Shown here one piece after another: positions 16,728 through 25,811 of a stretch of 64,000 nucleotides of DNA (its first letter is position 1; each line of letters opens with the position of its first letter). The notes beneath the pieces were generated by a model. That model saw only the letters and a program-made list of their open reading frames with translations, was not told where the DNA came from and ran no database searches. Both the position numbers and the translations under genes were made by a program. The stretch is from Ralstonia sp. UNC404CL21Col (GTDB lineage Bacteria; Pseudomonadota; Gammaproteobacteria; Burkholderiales; Burkholderiaceae), in contig NZ_JIBE01000004.1 in the NCBI RefSeq assembly GCF_000620465.1, forward strand, positions 682,001-746,000, written 5' to 3'.

Positions 16728-18104
16728 ATGACCAAGGCCACCGGCAGCTTCGAAGCGCTGGCCGCACGCGAAGGCGGCCTGCAGCACCGCCTCTCTTCCG
16801 CGCAACTCACCATGATCGCCATCGGCAGCGCGATCGGCACCGGCTTGTTCCTGGGCAGCGGTGCAGCCATTCAACTGGCCGGCCCGGGTGTGATTGCCAG
16901 CTACGCCATCGGGGCGTTCATCGCGCTGCTGCTCATGGGCTGCCTTGCAGAAATGGTGGTGGCGCATCCGACCACCGGCTCCTTCGGCGCCTATGCCGAG
17001 CACTACGTGAGCCCGCTTGCCGGCTTCCTCGTGCGCTATGCGTATTGGGCGGCCGTCGTCTTCGTCATCGGCGCAGAAGTGACCGCGGTGGCGGTGTACA
17101 TGGCGTACTGGTTTCCGGGCGTGCCGGCGTGGGTGTGGATCGTCGGGTTCTCGGCCATGCTGGTGTGGATCAATGCCAGCAGCGTCGACGTGTTTGGCGT
17201 GGCCGAATACTGGTGCTCGATGATCAAGGTGGTGGCCATCGTCGCGTTTCTGGCGGTGGCCAGCTACGCCATCTATCGCGCACCCGATGGCGGCCCGATC
17301 GGCTTTCAAAACTACGTGAGCGCGGGCGGCTTCCTGCCGCACGGCTGGAATGGCGTGTGGTTCGGCGCGGTGGTCAGCATCTTCAGCTTCTTCGGTATCG
17401 AGCTGATTGCCGTGGCCGCGGGCGAGGCACGCGAGCCCGAAGCCGCCGCCACCAGCGCCTTCCGCTCAACGCTGTTCCGGCTGGTGTTCTTCTACCTCTG
17501 CACGCTCGCGCTGATGCTGGCCGTCGTGCCGTGGCAGCAGGCCGGCACGGGCAAGAGCCCCTTCGTGCGCGTGATGGAAATCCTCGGTATTGCCGGGGGT
17601 GCGGGCGTGATGAACTTCGTGGTGCTGACCGCGGCGCTGTCGTCGATGAACGCGCAGCTGTATGTATCGACGCGCATGCTGTTCAGCCTCGCGCGGGGCG
17701 GACAGGCGCCTCAGGCGTTGGGTGCGGTGAGCCAGCGCGGCGTGCCGTTGCGCGCGCTGGTGGTGTCCAGCTCCGGTGCGGCATTGGCGGCCGTGCTGAG
17801 CGTGGTGCTGCCGGGGCACTCCTTCCTGCTGATGATGTCGCTGGCGATGTTCGGTGCGCTGTTCACGTGGTTCGTCATCTTTGTGACGCACTTGCGCTTC
17901 CGGCGGGCCGCCGAGCGCGAGGGGCGCGCCTTGCGCTTTCGCATGTGGGGCTTTCCGGTGCTGACCACGCTTGGCGCGATCGCCATGGCGGTCATCATCG
18001 TGAGCACCGCTTGGATGCTTGATTTCCGGATGACGCTGGTGGTGGGTGTGCCGTTTCTGGTAGTGCTGGCGGTGGTGTTCCGCTGGGTGCGCGGCCGGCA
18101 GTGA
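16728..18104 (+). CDS. APC-family amino acid permease
   Basis: 458 residues, about 12 membrane helices. The first helix carries MIAIGSAIGTGLFLGSG, the Gly-rich unwound substrate-binding segment of the amino acid transporter (AAT) branch, preceded by the typical LQHRLSSAQL lead-in. Helix 3 region and FFGIELIAVAAGEA (helix 6) also match. It is a proton- or sodium-coupled amino-acid importer; GABA, proline, aromatic or basic amino acids cannot be told apart by eye. The ribosome site is AGGA about nine bases upstream. It stands alone, convergent with metY; a hairpin at 18106-18132 lies between them. Confidence 0.87.
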   Translation: MTKATGSFEALAAREGGLQHRLSSAQLTMIAIGSAIGTGLFLGSGAAIQLAGPGVIASYAIGAFIALLLMGCLAEMVVAHPTTGSFGAYAEHYVSPLAGFLVRYAYWAAVVFVIGAEVTAVAVYMAYWFPGVPAWVWIVGFSAMLVWINASSVDVFGVAEYWCSMIKVVAIVAFLAVASYAIYRAPDGGPIGFQNYVSAGGFLPHGWNGVWFGAVVSIFSFFGIELIAVAAGEAREPEAAATSAFRSTLFRLVFFYLCTLALMLAVVPWQQAGTGKSPFVRVMEILGIAGGAGVMNFVVLTAALSSMNAQLYVSTRMLFSLARGGQAPQALGAVSQRGVPLRALVVSSSGAALAAVLSVVLPGHSFLLMMSLAMFGALFTWFVIFVTHLRFRRAAEREGRALRFRMWGFPVLTTLGAIAMAVIIVSTAWMLDFRMTLVVGVPFLVVLAVVFRWVRGRQ

Positions 18105-18105
18105 A

Positions 18106-18132
18106 CGCCTGACCGCGCTCCGGCATCAGGCG
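18106..18132. terminator. Hairpin between permease and metY
   Basis: CGCCTGA and TCAGGCG (7 bp) with a 13-base GC-rich loop, overlapping the last codons of metY. No T-run. Plausible shared 3'-end structure for the convergent genes. Confidence 0.35.
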
Positions 18133-19430
18133 CGCGCCAGCGCCTGATCCAGATCGGCCAGCAGATCATCGATATGCTCGATGCCGATCGACAGCCGGAT
18201 CGTCTCCTGACGCACACCGGCCTTGGCAAGCTCCGCCTCGGACAGCTGCCGGTGCGTGGTCGATGCCGGATGCGTTGCCAGCGACTTGGCGTCGCCAATG
18301 TTCACCAGCCGTGTGAACAACTGCAGCGCATCCTGAAAACGCGCCCCGGCAGCAAAGCCGCCCTTCACGCCAAACGTGAGCAGCCCGGGCGCCTTGCCTG
18401 ACAGGTATTTGTGCACGAGCCCGTGGTCGGGGTGATCGTCCAGGCTGGCGTGGTTGACCCACTCCACCTTGGCGTGGCCGCGCAGATGCCGGGCGATCTG
18501 CGCCGCGTTCTGCGTGATGCGGTCGATGCGCAGGCCCAGCGTTTCGATGCCCTGCAGGATCAGGAACGCGTTGAACGGCGACAGCGCCGCGCCGGTATTG
18601 CGCAGCGGCACCACGCGGGCGCGGCCGATGTACGCCGCATCGCCGAGCGCTTCCGTATAGACGACACCGTGGTAGCTGACATCCGGCTCGTTCAGCCGCT
18701 TGAAGCGCGCCTTGTGCTTGGCCCACGGAAACTTGCCCGAATCGACGATCGCGCCGCCCAGGCTCGTGCCGTGGCCGCCCAGGTACTTCGTCAGCGAATG
18801 CACGACGATGTCGGCGCCATGTTCGAAGGGCCGCGCCAGGTACGGTGTCGGCACGGTGTTGTCGACGATGAGCGGCACGCCGTGGCGGTGCGCGATCTCG
18901 GCCAGCGCGGCAATGTCGGTGATGTTGCCGAGCGGGTTGCCGACGGTCTCGGCAAAGATGGCCTTGGTGCGATCGTCGATCAGCGCTTCGAATGAAGCGG
19001 GGTCGCGCGGGTCGGCAAACCGCGTGGTGATGCCCGACTGCGGCAGCGTGTGCGCGAACAGGTTGTAGGTGCCGCCGTACAGCGTGCTGGCCGAGACGAT
19101 GTTGTCGCCCGCTTCCGCAATCGTCTGGATCGCATAGGTCACGGCCGCCTGCCCCGACGCCAGCGCAAGCGCCCCGATGCCGCCTTCGAGCGCGGCGATG
19201 CGCTTCTCCAGCACATCGTTGGTCGGGTTCATGATGCGCGAGTAGATGTTGCCCGGCACCTTCAGGTCAAACAGATCGGCGCCGTGCTGTGTGTCGTCAA
19301 ACGCAAACGCAACGGTCTGGTAGATCGGTACCGCCACGGCGCGGGTGGTCGGGTCCGCGCTGTAGCCGCCATGGACAGCCACGGTGTCGAGTTTCCAGGC
19401 AGGGGCTGTGGTCAGCGATTGCTGCGTCAT
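18126..19430 (-). CDS. metY: O-acetylhomoserine sulfhydrylase (MetY)
   Basis: 434 residues, a full-length Cys/Met-metabolism PLP enzyme. The PLP lysine lies in HSLTKYLGGHGTS, preceded by VDNTVPTPYL; YSRIMNPT and ALASGQAAVTYA are family motifs, and NIVSASTLYGGTYNLFAHTLP is typical of O-acetylhomoserine aminocarboxypropyltransferases as opposed to cystathionine synthases. It forms homocysteine directly from O-acetylhomoserine and sulfide in the cytoplasm. The start at 19430 has GGAG eight bases upstream; that site is partly inside a small hairpin (19441-19459). Monocistronic, as far as seen. Confidence 0.92.
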   Translation of the reverse strand: MTQQSLTTAPAWKLDTVAVHGGYSADPTTRAVAVPIYQTVAFAFDDTQHGADLFDLKVPGNIYSRIMNPTNDVLEKRIAALEGGIGALALASGQAAVTYAIQTIAEAGDNIVSASTLYGGTYNLFAHTLPQSGITTRFADPRDPASFEALIDDRTKAIFAETVGNPLGNITDIAALAEIAHRHGVPLIVDNTVPTPYLARPFEHGADIVVHSLTKYLGGHGTSLGGAIVDSGKFPWAKHKARFKRLNEPDVSYHGVVYTEALGDAAYIGRARVVPLRNTGAALSPFNAFLILQGIETLGLRIDRITQNAAQIARHLRGHAKVEWVNHASLDDHPDHGLVHKYLSGKAPGLLTFGVKGGFAAGARFQDALQLFTRLVNIGDAKSLATHPASTTHRQLSEAELAKAGVRQETIRLSIGIEHIDDLLADLDQALARA

Positions 19431-19440
19431 CGTTGCGTCT

Positions 19441-19459
19441 CCGGAGGATTGATCTCCGG
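19441..19459 (-). promoter_or_regulatory. Hairpin overlapping the metY ribosome site
   Basis: On the minus strand CCGGAG pairs with CTCCGG across a 7-base loop; the second arm leads straight into GGAG, the metY Shine-Dalgarno. The stem is short (6 bp) but could lower or regulate initiation. It does not resemble a known SAM riboswitch. Confidence 0.3.
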
Positions 19460-19509
19460 CGAGCATAGGGTGTGCCCTTCAGCGTGCGAACGACCGTTTT
19501 TGTCTTTGG

Positions 19510-19806
19510 TTATGCGTTCCGCCCCTCTTGCACGCCCCTTGCAGGGCACTCGGTCTGCCAGCGCGTGATCAACGCGCGCAGCGCCGCGTCTCGCACCTCC
19601 AGGATGGCGAATACGCCCAGGGCATCGAGCGCGGGAACCGCCTCGCGCATCAATTGCGCCGCCTCGGCACGCTGGGCGCAATCGATGTCGGGATTCAGCC
19701 AAGCCTGCGCGTTGGCCAGGAAGGCGGCCACCGTGCCTTTGCGGATGGTCAGTCCATCGAAGTCGGCATGGCTGGCGGTGTCGGGAAGAACATCTTCGGG
19801 ACGCAT
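19510..19806 (-). CDS. Hypothetical protein, 98 residues
   Basis: No family recognised. It has an ordinary codon pattern, an ATG at 19806 with AGGAG about ten bases upstream, and a soluble, mildly acidic sequence with helix-rich composition (AEAAQLMREAVPALDALGVFAILEVRDAALRALI). No signal peptide or membrane segment. It lies between metY and a divergent AraC regulator, 79 bases upstream of the metY start on the same strand, so co-transcription with metY is possible. Confidence 0.55.
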   Translation of the reverse strand: MRPEDVLPDTASHADFDGLTIRKGTVAAFLANAQAWLNPDIDCAQRAEAAQLMREAVPALDALGVFAILEVRDAALRALITRWQTECPARGVQEGRNA

Positions 19807-19901
19807 GGTCTGTGTGCTCCTGGGTCATTGACCACGCCACTGTAGAGCGGGTAGCTTGGCGTTACTCCGTGATCACCGCCAATCAATACGCTTTTTGAGC
19901 C

Positions 19902-20705
19902 ATGTCTTCCAAACCGCTTCTTCCAACTGCGCGCGTGCACTCGGCTGGTGGTCGATGGATCTACGCGGTGGACCAGGCCAGCGCCGCGCCGCGCGCGACC
20001 GCACCCCACAGTCATGCGCGCGGGCAGTTGTTCGGAACGGATGTTGGCGTTTTGACCGTGCAGACGGGCGCAAGCCGTTGTGTGGTGCCTGCAGCGCAGG
20101 CGGTATGGATTCCGCCCGGCGTAACGCACGGTGCGCAAACGCATGGGCCGTTCGTCGGCTGGGCCGTCTACCTTGCGCCTGATGCATGCGAAGACTTGCC
20201 AGGCGCCCCCTGCACGCTGTCGATGTCTGTGCTGCTGCGCGCCGCCATCGCGCGTGCGGCGACGTGGACGGAGGCGCCGCTCGACCCGAAGCAGCAGCGC
20301 ATCGCGGCGGTGATTGCCGATGAAATCCGCGCGCTCGCCCCGGCGCCCACGGCGTTGCCGATGCCCGTCGACACGCGACTGCGCAAGATCGCCGATGCGC
20401 TTATTGCCGATCCTGCAGATACCCGGCGCCTGCAGGAATGGGCCGACTGGGCCGCCGTGGCCCCGCGCACGCTCACCCGGCGCTTTGCCGTCGAGACCGG
20501 CTACGCATTCGAGACCTGGCGCCATCGGCTGCGCATGATGTGCGCACTGGAACGGCTGGCCGCCGGCGCAGCGGTGACAACGGTGGCGCTCGATCTCGGC
20601 TACGACAACGTCAGCGCGTTCATCGCCCGGTTTCGCGCAACGTTCGGCATCACGCCGGGGCGATACGCCGCCGGCGGATGCGCCGGGCTCACATTGACTT
20701 CTTGA
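19902..20705 (+). CDS. AraC-family regulator with N-terminal cupin
   Basis: 267 residues. The N-terminal half is a cupin-like sensor (HSHARGQLFG near 27-36, VPAAQAVWIPPGVTHG), the C-terminal ~100 residues carry two AraC helix-turn-helix motifs (LQEWADWAAVAPRTLTRRFAVETG and TTVALDLGYDNVSAFIARFRATFGITPGRY). This is the cytoplasmic, small-ligand type that often controls an adjacent exporter or enzyme. Its last 17 bases overlap the convergent ABC binding-protein gene, and the nearest divergent gene is the 98-residue unknown. Ligand unknown. Confidence 0.88.
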   Translation: MSSKPLLPTARVHSAGGRWIYAVDQASAAPRATAPHSHARGQLFGTDVGVLTVQTGASRCVVPAAQAVWIPPGVTHGAQTHGPFVGWAVYLAPDACEDLPGAPCTLSMSVLLRAAIARAATWTEAPLDPKQQRIAAVIADEIRALAPAPTALPMPVDTRLRKIADALIADPADTRRLQEWADWAAVAPRTLTRRFAVETGYAFETWRHRLRMMCALERLAAGAAVTTVALDLGYDNVSAFIARFRATFGITPGRYAAGGCAGLTLTS

Positions 20706-21897
20706 CCATCGCGCAAGCCGACTCCGCCAGCGTATTGAACGCCTGCTCACCCGGAATCGTCTGCACAAGCTTGTAGTAATCCCAGGCCCGCGCCGACTCC
20801 GACGGCTTCTTGACCTCGAACAGGTAGATGTCGTGGATCATCATGCCGTCGGCGCGCACGTAGCCGCCCTGGGTGTACATGTCGTCGATCTTCATCGACT
20901 TGAGCTTGGCCATCACGCGGTCGGAATCATCCGTGCCGGCCGCCTGAACGGCCTTCAGATAGGTGAGCGTGGCCGAGTAGTCTGCCGCTTGCAGTGCGCT
21001 CGGCATCTTCTTGAACTTGGCATAGAACCGTTCGCCGAACTTGCGCGCGGCCTCGCTGGCATTCCAGTACCACGGGTCGATCAGCTGCATGCCCTGGGCG
21101 GTCTGCAGGCCCAGCGCGTGGATTTCGTCGATCGTCATGACCAGGCCGACCACGCGCATTTTCTTGTCCAGGCCAAAGTCCTTGGCGGCCTTGATGGCGT
21201 TGATGGTGTCGCCGCCCGCGTTGGCCAGCGCCACGGCCTGCGCGCCGGAGCTTTGGGCCTGCAGCAGGTAGGACGAGAAGTCAGGCGCACCCAGCGGGTG
21301 CCTCGTGCCGCCCACCACCTTGCCGCCACCCGCGGCGATCACGCGGCGCGATTCGGCGTCCATGTCCTTGCCAAAGGCGTAGTCCACCGACAGCAGGTAC
21401 CACGCGTTCACCCCCTGCTTGCGCAGCGCGCCGATAGTGCCGCGCACGTGGGCGTTCGTGTCGTAGGCGTAATGGACGGTGTACGGCGTGCATTCCTCGT
21501 TGGTCAGGCGCGGTGTGCCGCCGCCCAGGTTGACGTACACACGTTTCTTGTCTGCCGCGATGCGGTTCATGGCCAGACCGGCGGCCGAGTTGGGCCCCGC
21601 AAACAGCACGTCCACGCCTTCGCGGTCGATCCACTCGCGCGCCTTGGAAGCCGCCACGTCGGCCTTGTTCTGATGGTCGGCAGAAAGAACCTCGATGGGC
21701 TTGCCCAGCACCTTGCCGCCAAAGTCGGCCACCGCCATGCGGATGGCTTCCAGCCCGCCGGGGCCATCCAGATCGGCATACACGCCCGACATGTCGGTGA
21801 CGAAGCCGATCTTGACCTTGTCGTCCGAAACCTGGGCGTGGGCAAATGAGGCTGCAATGGCAAGGGCCATCGCAGCCATGGCGTGGCGTGCGGGCAT
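20689..21897 (-). CDS. ABC substrate-binding protein, branched-chain amino acid type (orphan)
   Basis: 402 residues with a Sec signal peptide (1-21, SFAHA then Q). The periplasmic type-I fold (Peripla_BP_6) begins VKIGFVTDMSGVYADLDGPGGLEAIRMAV and has the ADHQNKADVAASKAREWI segment typical of the LivK-like group. No permease or ATPase gene is in this window. The start is set by the signal peptide and a GGAG six bases upstream of 21897. It follows the IclR-controlled operon by 150 bases on the same strand and may be its last gene; if so it would bind the operon's substrate and borrow a transporter from elsewhere. Confidence 0.85.
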   Translation of the reverse strand: MPARHAMAAMALAIAASFAHAQVSDDKVKIGFVTDMSGVYADLDGPGGLEAIRMAVADFGGKVLGKPIEVLSADHQNKADVAASKAREWIDREGVDVLFAGPNSAAGLAMNRIAADKKRVYVNLGGGTPRLTNEECTPYTVHYAYDTNAHVRGTIGALRKQGVNAWYLLSVDYAFGKDMDAESRRVIAAGGGKVVGGTRHPLGAPDFSSYLLQAQSSGAQAVALANAGGDTINAIKAAKDFGLDKKMRVVGLVMTIDEIHALGLQTAQGMQLIDPWYWNASEAARKFGERFYAKFKKMPSALQAADYSATLTYLKAVQAAGTDDSDRVMAKLKSMKIDDMYTQGGYVRADGMMIHDIYLFEVKKPSESARAWDYYKLVQTIPGEQAFNTLAESACAMVKKSM

Positions 21898-22047
21898 GTG
21901 TGTCTCCGGTGTGTTGTGTTGTCTGCGCGTGCTCTGCGGCGCGCGGCATTTGGGAGACATGGTAGCGAGGCCAACCGTGACGAACAGCCTCGCTGGAGGG
22001 GACACTCTGTCAAAACGGAGTCAACAGTGGCCCCGCCCGGAAACCGC

Positions 22048-22980
22048 CTAGGCGAAACCGTAGAGCTTGACCGGATTCGCCACGAAGATCATTTGCTGCC
22101 AATCCGCACGGTCAATCCACGCGGCAATCGTATCGAGCAGCGCCGCATCGTCAGGCTTATGCGTCTTCTCCGTCGGATGCGGCCAGTCGGTGCCCCAGAG
22201 CATCCGCTCGGGCGCCATGTTGATGAAGGCCTTGGCCACGGGTTCGACATCGGCATAAGCGGGCGCACCCGTCTTGGAATCGACGTAAGGACCAGACAGC
22301 GTGACCCACGTGTTGCCCTTGTCGACCAGGCGCTGCGCCGTGCGCATGGCGTCGGACTGCATGCCGCCCGGCTGTGGCACGTGCGCAATGTGATCGATGA
22401 CAAGCGGACACGGCAGCGCAAGGAGATGCGGCTCCAGCGCGGGCAACTTGGCGCCCTGTACGACCAGTTCGATGTGCCATCCAAGCGCGCTGATGCGTGA
22501 CGCCAGCGGTGCGAGCATCTCGACGGTGGTGGCGCCCGGATAGCTCAGGTTGAAGCGGATGGCCCGCACACCTGCGGCGTGCATCTCGGCAAGCTGGGCC
22601 TCCGTCACGGACGTATCGACCACCGCAACGCCGCGCGCATTGGGCCCGAAACGCCTGAGCGCATCCAGCGTGCAGCGGTTGTCCGTTCCGTACGTCGACG
22701 GCGTGACGACCACGTTGCGCTGCACGCCCAGACGCGCCTGCACCTTGCGATACTGCTCGATGCTCGCGTTGGGCGGCCGCAGCGTGGTGCCTGGGGCGCT
22801 GGGGAATCGGTCATCGTAGATGTGCATGTGGCAATCCACGGCGCCGGCCGGCAGCTTGAACGTCGGCGGGGCGCTGCCGCTGGACCACAACTCTTCTGCT
22901 TCGGTAAGCCCCGGAATAGCGGCCGCCACGGCACCGGCACCGGCCATCTGCAGGAACCGCCTCCTGCTGAATGCGCGCAT
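22048..22980 (-). CDS. Tat-exported amidohydrolase, LigI/lactonase-like (COG3618)
   Basis: 310 residues. The N-terminus SRRRFLQMAGAGAVAAA is a twin-arginine signal, unusual for this family. The mature part has the amidohydrolase HxH in CHMHIYDDRFP, a mid-barrel IDHIAHVPQPGG (His ligand/substrate His) and GTDWPHPT with the catalytic Asp. Order and motifs resemble 2-pyrone-4,6-dicarboxylate lactonase and sugar-lactone hydrolases. The ATG at 22980 is two bases after the stop of the MFS gene, so the frame upstream of it is spurious. It belongs to the IclR operon with an RraA-like aldolase. Probable role: hydrolysis of a lactone in the periplasm; substrate inferred only. Confidence 0.8.
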   Translation of the reverse strand: MRAFSRRRFLQMAGAGAVAAAIPGLTEAEELWSSGSAPPTFKLPAGAVDCHMHIYDDRFPSAPGTTLRPPNASIEQYRKVQARLGVQRNVVVTPSTYGTDNRCTLDALRRFGPNARGVAVVDTSVTEAQLAEMHAAGVRAIRFNLSYPGATTVEMLAPLASRISALGWHIELVVQGAKLPALEPHLLALPCPLVIDHIAHVPQPGGMQSDAMRTAQRLVDKGNTWVTLSGPYVDSKTGAPAYADVEPVAKAFINMAPERMLWGTDWPHPTEKTHKPDDAALLDTIAAWIDRADWQQMIFVANPVKLYGFA

Positions 22981-22982
22981 GG

Positions 22983-24308
22983 TCAGGCGGTCTCCGTCTT
23001 GCTCAGCACCTGCGCTTCCGGCGTGGAGCGGCTCAACAGCAGCAGCGTCGTCACGCTCACCAGCGTCAGCACGGCCAACGGCATCAGCGCCAGTGCATAG
23101 CTGCCGGTGGCCTGCTGGACCCAGCCGTACACATTCACCATCAGGCCGCCGCCGATGAGGTTGGCAATCGCGTTGATGGTGGCAAGCCCCGCAGCGGCTG
23201 CGCTGTTCGAGAGCATGCCGGAGGCCAGCGCCCAGAACGGCCCCTTGAACGAATACGCCCCGACCAGCACCGCGCACAGCATCACCATGGTCGGCACGAG
23301 CGACCCGCTGAGCGACGTGCCGAACAGGCCCAGGCCGATCAGCAGCATGGGAATGGCGGTGTGCCAGCGGCGCTCCTTCAGGCGGTCTGAGCGGCGGCCC
23401 CACAGCACCATCAGCACCGATGCCACGGCATACGGCACGGAGTTCAGCAGCCCCGTCTGCATGACGGTCAGCCCGAACGATTTAAGAAGCTGCGGCTGCC
23501 ATACCGACAGCGTGCTGCCGGCGGCCGATGCGCACACGTCTACCAGCGCAAGGCACAGCACGTAGCGATTGCAGAACAGCTTCGCCAGCGGCATCTGCGC
23601 AACTTTCTTCGGCCCGCGCGCTTCACCGGCCAACGTATTCGTGAGCCACTGGCGCTCTTCGTTCGACAGCCATTTGGCTTCCTCGGGCCGATCGCTCAGC
23701 ACGCGCAAGCAGGCGATGCCCAGCAGCACCGTGGGGATGCCCTCGAGGATGAACAGCCAATGCCAGCCGCGCAGGCCGGCAAACCCATCCATCTGCAGCA
23801 GCGCGGCGGAGATGGGCGAACCGATAAAGCTTGCCGCCGGGATTGCAACCATGAACGTCGCCACAATGCGCGCACGGTGTGTTGCCGGAATCCAGTACGA
23901 GAGGTACAGCAGCACGCCGGGGAAGAACCCGGCTTCTGCAGCCCCCAGCAGGAAGCGCAAGGCATAGAACGAGACCGGACCGCTCACCAGCGCCGTGGCG
24001 GCCGAGACCAGCCCCCAAGTGATCATGATCCGCGCGATCCAGATGCGTGCGCCGTAGCGTTGCAGCGCCAGGTTGCTCGGCACCTCGAAGAAGAAGTACG
24101 ACACGAAAAAGAGGCTGCTGCCGAAACCGAACACACGGGCCGTCAGCCCGAGGTCATGGTTCATCTGCAGCGAGGCCATGCCTACGTTGCCGCGGTCAAT
24201 GAAGGCCAGCAGATAGCAGACCATGAGAAACGGCACGAGCCGCCAGACCACCTTGCGAAGGGTCCGCTGCTCGATCTCGGTGACGCCGGTACCGCCGGTC
24301 ACTTGCAT
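22983..24308 (-). CDS. MFS transporter, ACS (anion:cation symporter) family
   Basis: 441 residues, 12 predicted helices. FIDRGNVGMASLQMNHDLGLTA in helix 1 and RYGARIWIARIMITWG in the loop 2-3/helix 4 area mark the ACS family that imports organic anions such as hexuronates, phthalate, tartrate or 4-hydroxyphenylacetate with protons. AGGAG lies seven bases before the ATG at 24308. It is the second of two ACS carriers in a row in the IclR operon, 77 bases below the first, and shares long identical segments with it, so the pair arose by duplication. Substrate unknown. Confidence 0.86.
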   Translation of the reverse strand: MQVTGGTGVTEIEQRTLRKVVWRLVPFLMVCYLLAFIDRGNVGMASLQMNHDLGLTARVFGFGSSLFFVSYFFFEVPSNLALQRYGARIWIARIMITWGLVSAATALVSGPVSFYALRFLLGAAEAGFFPGVLLYLSYWIPATHRARIVATFMVAIPAASFIGSPISAALLQMDGFAGLRGWHWLFILEGIPTVLLGIACLRVLSDRPEEAKWLSNEERQWLTNTLAGEARGPKKVAQMPLAKLFCNRYVLCLALVDVCASAAGSTLSVWQPQLLKSFGLTVMQTGLLNSVPYAVASVLMVLWGRRSDRLKERRWHTAIPMLLIGLGLFGTSLSGSLVPTMVMLCAVLVGAYSFKGPFWALASGMLSNSAAAAGLATINAIANLIGGGLMVNVYGWVQQATGSYALALMPLAVLTLVSVTTLLLLSRSTPEAQVLSKTETA

Positions 24309-24385
24309 GTGTGTCTCCTGGCGCCGTCGGGGTGCTGTGCGGCGCTGTTTGAATGTCTAGGTAGAAAGGTACTGCGATCACACGA

Positions 24386-25756
24386 TCAGCGTGTTGCGGC
24401 TTCACCGGCATCGGCGCCCGGGTCGCCCAGCCAGGCGATGGACAGTGCGCCGATGATCAGCACAGCCGACACCGCCAGCAGCGGTGCCGTAAAGCCCTGC
24501 GAGTACTGCTTGATGGCACCGACCATCGACGGACCGACAAAGCCGCCGAGGTTGCCGACGGAAACGATCAGTGCCAGGCCGCCCGCGGCCGCACGGCCCG
24601 TAAGGAAGGTGGACGGAATCGCCCAGAACGTGGCCTGGAATGCCAGGATGCCGCTCACCGTCACGCACAGCGCCGCGAGCTTGAGCGCCGGTGCATCCAA
24701 GGCCGTGCTGGCCGCCAGCGCAACCGCTGCAACCACCAGCGCGGCAGCCACATACGGGACGCGGTTCTGCGCGCGGTTTGCCGTGCGGGCCCACCACAGC
24801 ATGACCACCGCACCCAGCGCATACGGGATGGCCGTCAGCCAGCCGACCACGGTGTGCTCGACACCAAACTGTTTGATGATCTGCGGCATCCACAGGCCCA
24901 CGCCGATGGAGCCCACGATGCCGCAGAAGTTGATGAACGCCAGCACGAAGACGCGCCAGTTGGTCATGGCATCGCGCAGGGTCGCGCCGTGTTTGCTGGC
25001 GATGTCGCGTTGCTCCATGGCGAGGCGGCGCGCGAGTACGGCCTTCTCATCTTCGGTGAGCCATGTCGCCTTTTCCGGCCGATCCGCGAGCACGAACAGG
25101 CACGCGATGCCAAGCAGCACGGCCGGCAGCCCTTCGATCAGCAACAGCCATTGCCAGCTGCGCAGCCCATGCAGGCCGCCGAGTTCGAGCAGCGCGCCGG
25201 AAATGGGTGAGCCAATCATGTTCGCCACCGGAATGCCCACAAGGAACGCAGCCGTCACCTTGGCGCGCCACTTGCCCGGAAACCAGTGCGTGAAGTACAG
25301 ATAGATGCCCGGCGTGAAGCCCGCTTCGGCCAGACCCAGCAGAAAGCGCGCCGCCGCAAAACTCTTGGGCCCGACCACGAACGCCGTGGCCATCGAGAAG
25401 ATGCCCCACGTGATCATGATCCGCGCGATCCAGATGCGCGCCCCCACCTTCTGCATGATGAGGTTGCTCGGGATCTCGAACAGGAAATACCCGATGAAGA
25501 ACAACCCTGCGCCGAACCCGAACTGCTCGGCCGTGAGGCCAATGTCCTTGTTCATGGTGAGCGCGGCAAAGCCCACGTTGGTGCGATCGAGATAGCTGAT
25601 CACATAGCAGGCGAAGATGAACGGCAGGATGCGGCGGAACGCCTTGGCCAGCGTGCGTTCGCTCGCCTGGTAATCCGCATCGGGCAGCGTGGCGGCGGGG
25701 CGCGCATCCGCGCCATGCGCTGGCGTGGTGGCACTCAAAGTCTGGGACATTTGCAT
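24386..25756 (-). CDS. MFS transporter, ACS family (paralogue of neighbour)
   Basis: 456 residues, 12 helices. YLDRTNVGFAALTMNKDIGLTA, FEIPSNLIMQKVGARIWIARIMITWG and GLAEAGFTPGIYLYFTHWFPGKWRAK are ACS-family features. The ATG at 25756 has GGAGG five bases upstream; an ATG 12 bases earlier is the alternative. It lies 55 bases after the lactonase gene and is the upstream member of the tandem carrier pair. The family imports carboxylates; the operon's enzymes suggest a sugar acid or aromatic-derived acid or lactone. Confidence 0.86.
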   Translation of the reverse strand: MQMSQTLSATTPAHGADARPAATLPDADYQASERTLAKAFRRILPFIFACYVISYLDRTNVGFAALTMNKDIGLTAEQFGFGAGLFFIGYFLFEIPSNLIMQKVGARIWIARIMITWGIFSMATAFVVGPKSFAAARFLLGLAEAGFTPGIYLYFTHWFPGKWRAKVTAAFLVGIPVANMIGSPISGALLELGGLHGLRSWQWLLLIEGLPAVLLGIACLFVLADRPEKATWLTEDEKAVLARRLAMEQRDIASKHGATLRDAMTNWRVFVLAFINFCGIVGSIGVGLWMPQIIKQFGVEHTVVGWLTAIPYALGAVVMLWWARTANRAQNRVPYVAAALVVAAVALAASTALDAPALKLAALCVTVSGILAFQATFWAIPSTFLTGRAAAGGLALIVSVGNLGGFVGPSMVGAIKQYSQGFTAPLLAVSAVLIIGALSIAWLGDPGADAGEAATR

Positions 25757-25811
25757 GGTCTCCTCCATCGCGCTTCTGTGAGCGCTCAGGGTCGGGTATC
25801 GATGAGCTGGG

